Assembly: GCA_017439615.1 (NCBI GenBank)
Contig: JAFSIU010000167.1
Location: 1-15,756, forward strand
DNA from: Bacillota bacterium
GTDB taxonomy: Bacteria > Bacillota > Dehalobacteriia > UBA4068
DNA length: 15,756 bases
Direction of reading: 5' to 3'
Shown: piece by piece, positions 14,465 through 15,756 of the stretch
How the letters are laid out: each line of letters opens with the position of its first letter
Position numbering within the stretch: position 1 is the stretch's first letter
The notes under the pieces: generated by a model
Databases searched by the model: none
The model's input: the letters and a program-made list of their open reading frames with translations, nothing else
What the model was told of the DNA's origin: nothing
Made by a program: the position numbers and the translations under genes

Positions 14465-14517
14465 TTTCTTTTCCTTCATCACAGAGAATGATTTGCCATG
14501 CAATGCATAGCAGATTG

Positions 14518-14526
14518 ATTATAACA
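14518..14526 (-). promoter_or_regulatory. Extended -10 promoter of the VTT gene
   Basis: On the minus strand TG-T-TATAAT (14526-14518) lies about 55 nt before the VTT start. The -35 region is poor (TTAAAT at 17 nt), so the TG extension must do the work. Confidence 0.6.
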
Positions 14527-14578
14527 TAATAGCGAAAAAAATTTAACTCTTTTTTAAGCAGAAGATAATAAATTTGTT

Positions 14579-14621
14579 AAAAGATAAAGTGGTATATTAC
14601 ATATATACCACTTTATCTTTT
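14579..14621. terminator. Perfect 19-bp hairpin
   Basis: The arms 14579-14597 and 14603-14621 are exact complements (core AAAGTGGTATAT) with a 5-nt loop. T-rich flanks exist on both sides but are modest on the minus strand. It directly follows the stop of the start-less ORF at 14621, and probably ended that gene when it was intact. Confidence 0.6.
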
Positions 14622-14842
14622 TATTTGTCTTTTAATTCTTGTAAAAGTTTAATAATCTCTGCAAACCCGTATAGCATAGTTCCTTGAACAAATGCTTCTA
14701 TCCACAATGTCAATGCCGCGCTAAAAGAAAACTCATAATAAGATACTTTACCTGCAATGACACCTAAAATAAATCCACATAAAAAAGATTTTGAGCAAAG
14801 AAAAAACCCTGCAATAAAATTGCAGGGTTTTTGATAAGCAAA
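14621..14842 (-). pseudogene. Start-less small membrane-protein ORF, probable gene remnant
   Basis: The frame is open for 73 codons directly after, and in the same frame as, the rpsI stop, ending in TAA at 14623-14621. It has no ATG, GTG or TTG before codon 44. The sequence looks like a real protein: two hydrophobic stretches (CGFILGVIAGKVSYYEF and ALTLWIEAFVQGTMLYGFAE) and an amphipathic tail EIIKLLQELKDK, as in small Bacillota membrane proteins I have seen but cannot name. Its first codons coincide with the rpsI terminator, so the true 5' end appears to have been lost. An ATG at 14773 is in another frame and stops after 10 codons. Alternatives are a chance open frame, or a product from a rare start codon such as ATT. 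The stretch 14504-14578 holds only the VTT promoter. Confidence 0.45.
14802..14832 (-). terminator. Intrinsic terminator after rpsI
   Basis: The arms AAAAACCCTGCAA (14802-14814) and its complement (14820-14832) close over a short A/T loop, and on the minus strand end in a T run. It lies 10 nt after the rpsI stop. Confidence 0.93.
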
Positions 14843-15244
14843 TTATCTCTTGGAGAACTGGCTTGCTTTGCGGGCTTTTTTCAAGCCGTACTTGCGTCTT
14901 TCCTTCATTCTGGGGTCACGGGTCATGAAGCCTGCGGCCTTCAAAGCGGGACGAAGTTCTGCATCGGCAGCAACGAGTGCACGAGCGATACCGTGACGGA
15001 CTGCACCGGCCTGACCGGAGATACCGCCGCCCTTGACGGTTGCGATAACATCATATTTATCAAGGTTTTCGGTCAATTCGAGGGGCTGTCTTACGATCAT
15101 GGTAAGAGTCTTTTTGCAGAAATAGGTTTCTACATCCTTGTCATTGACAACAATATTGCCTTTGCCGGGCATAACCCAAACTCTGGCGATAGCGTTTTTG
15201 CGACGGCCTGTGCCGTAGAATTTAACAGTTTCTTTCTTAGCCAC
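14843..15244 (-). CDS. rpsI: 30S ribosomal protein S9
   Basis: S9 binds 16S rRNA in the head of the small subunit; its C-terminal tail reaches the P-site tRNA. The 133 residues show the family patterns [21 protein letters not shown] at the N-terminus, [19 protein letters not shown] in the centre and [24 protein letters not shown] at the end, with the terminal SKR that contacts tRNA. The start is GTG at 15244 with GGAGG 8 nt upstream; an ATG lies within the spacing but is followed directly by TAA. It follows rplM by 16 nt, the nearly universal rplM-rpsI order, and is closed by a terminator. Confidence 0.99.
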   Translation of the reverse strand: MAKKETVKFYGTGRRKNAIARVWVMPGKGNIVVNDKDVETYFCKKTLTMIVRQPLELTENLDKYDVIATVKGGGISGQAGAVRHGIARALVAADAELRPALKAAGFMTRDPRMKERRKYGLKKARKASQFSKR

Positions 15245-15260
15245 TTACATATCCTCCCTT

Positions 15261-15689
15261 CTAAAATTCCCAAACTTCGGGTTTCTGTGCGGCATGAACA
15301 TGTTCAGGACCTGCAAAGACCTTGAGCTTGGAGGCCATCTGGCGACCTAAGGTATTGTGAGGAAGCATGCCCTTGACAGCCTTTTCAACTGCGAAGGTGG
15401 GCTTTGTTGCCATCAAAGTGGCATAATTGGTTTCTTTCAAACCACCGGGATAACCGGAATGACGATAATACATTTTCTGTTCCAATTTTTTGCCGGTGAG
15501 AAGAGCTTTCTCAGCATTGATGATGATAACGAAATCACCGGTGTCAACATGGGGAGTGAAGATCGGCTTATGCTTGCCGCGAAGAATTCTGGCCGCTTCG
15601 GTTGCCAAACGACCAAGGGGTTTATCGGTTGCATCGAGAATATACCATTTTCTCTGCACTTCCGAGGCTTTTGCCATAAAAGTACCCAC
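15261..15689 (-). CDS. rplM: 50S ribosomal protein L13
   Basis: L13 is an early assembly protein of the large subunit. The 142 residues align along their whole length with the family: [80 protein letters not shown] and [17 protein letters not shown]. The start is GTG at 15689 with AAGGAGG 8 nt upstream. A later ATG at 15677 would remove the conserved xxTFxAK start and is too far from the ribosome binding site. GTG lies 2 nt after the stop of an upstream frame that also encodes the GGAGG, which suggests one operon. Confidence 0.99.
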   Translation of the reverse strand: MGTFMAKASEVQRKWYILDATDKPLGRLATEAARILRGKHKPIFTPHVDTGDFVIIINAEKALLTGKKLEQKMYYRHSGYPGGLKETNYATLMATKPTFAVEKAVKGMLPHNTLGRQMASKLKVFAGPEHVHAAQKPEVWEF

Positions 15690-15691
15690 AA

Positions 15692-15756
15692 TCAGTACCT
15701 CCTTAAAATTTCAAGTAGTTTTTGCACCTTCTCATTGGCAACGGGGCAGAAGACAA
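15692..15756 (-). CDS. C-terminal end of an upstream gene (partial)
   Basis: The last 20 codons of a frame that enters from the right edge and stops with TGA at 15694-15692, 2 nt before rplM. The residues [16 protein letters not shown] look like a charged amphipathic helix. Its AGG-AGG codons form the rplM ribosome binding site, typical of a tightly coupled gene. TruA is the common neighbour of rplM in this phylum, but the tail does not look like TruA. Too short to identify. Confidence 0.45.
   Translation of the reverse strand, partial: VFCPVANEKVQKLLEILRRY

Noticed and set aside
14465..14503. Upstream starts for the VTT protein
   Set aside because: Neither earlier ATG has a ribosome binding site, while ATG 14464 follows AAGGA at 7 nt.
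15690..15756. L13 leader autoregulatory structure
   Set aside because: Only 67 nt are visible and they read better as the end of a coding frame; no convincing hairpin was found.
1..15756. CRISPR arrays, tRNA or rRNA genes, insertion sequences, prophage
   Set aside because: No regularly spaced direct repeats, cloverleaf sequences, transposase or phage genes were found.

Overview
The window reads as housekeeping chromosome of a mid/low-GC Bacillota. Indicators are strong GGAGG ribosome binding sites, frequent TTG/GTG starts, a dnaG-rpoD pair, an rplM-rpsI pair with a CwlD-type amidase close by, and an S-layer-homology (SLH) surface protein. A Negativicutes-like organism is possible, but the sequence alone does not settle this. 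Almost everything is on the minus strand, so genes are read from right to left. The exceptions are dgt and one structured RNA.

Layout from left to right: (1) <1-1021, a PadR-type regulator operon (30-aa membrane peptide, padR, truncated DUF2812 gene) behind a consensus promoter whose spacer holds a palindromic operator. (2) 1074-6261, molybdenum cofactor genes in the order of transcription moeA, moeA-PBP fusion, moaA, moaC, then a MOSC-domain gene with its own promoter. (3) 6356-9374, dnaG-rpoD. (4) 9375-9752, a gene-free stretch with a plus-strand structured RNA of about 200 nt containing several mutually crossing helices. (5) 9753-11899, a secreted transglutaminase-like protein with three SLH repeats, and coaD. 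(6) 11915-12980, dgt, divergent from coaD. (7) 12974-14526, a CwlD-like amidase and a VTT/TVP38-type membrane protein, joined by a hairpin that is both terminator-like and the amidase translation start. (8) 14579-15756, a start-less membrane-protein ORF remnant, rpsI, rplM and the tail of an upstream gene.

How the genes work together: MoaA and MoaC make cyclic pyranopterin monophosphate from GTP, and the two MoeA proteins insert molybdate (or tungstate) into adenylylated molybdopterin. The MOSC protein may handle sulfur or cofactor transfer. The window has no moaD, moaE or moaB/mogA. The padR operon is probably autoregulated. The other blocks serve replication and transcription (dnaG, rpoD), nucleotide and CoA pools (dgt, coaD), the envelope (amidase, VTT, SLH protein) and the ribosome (rplM, rpsI).

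The most interesting items are the pseudoknotted RNA at 9529-9746, the MOSC gene with apparently no canonical start codon, the hairpin over the amidase start, and the PadR operon with its hidden micro-ORF. No CRISPR array, tRNA, rRNA, insertion sequence or prophage was seen.
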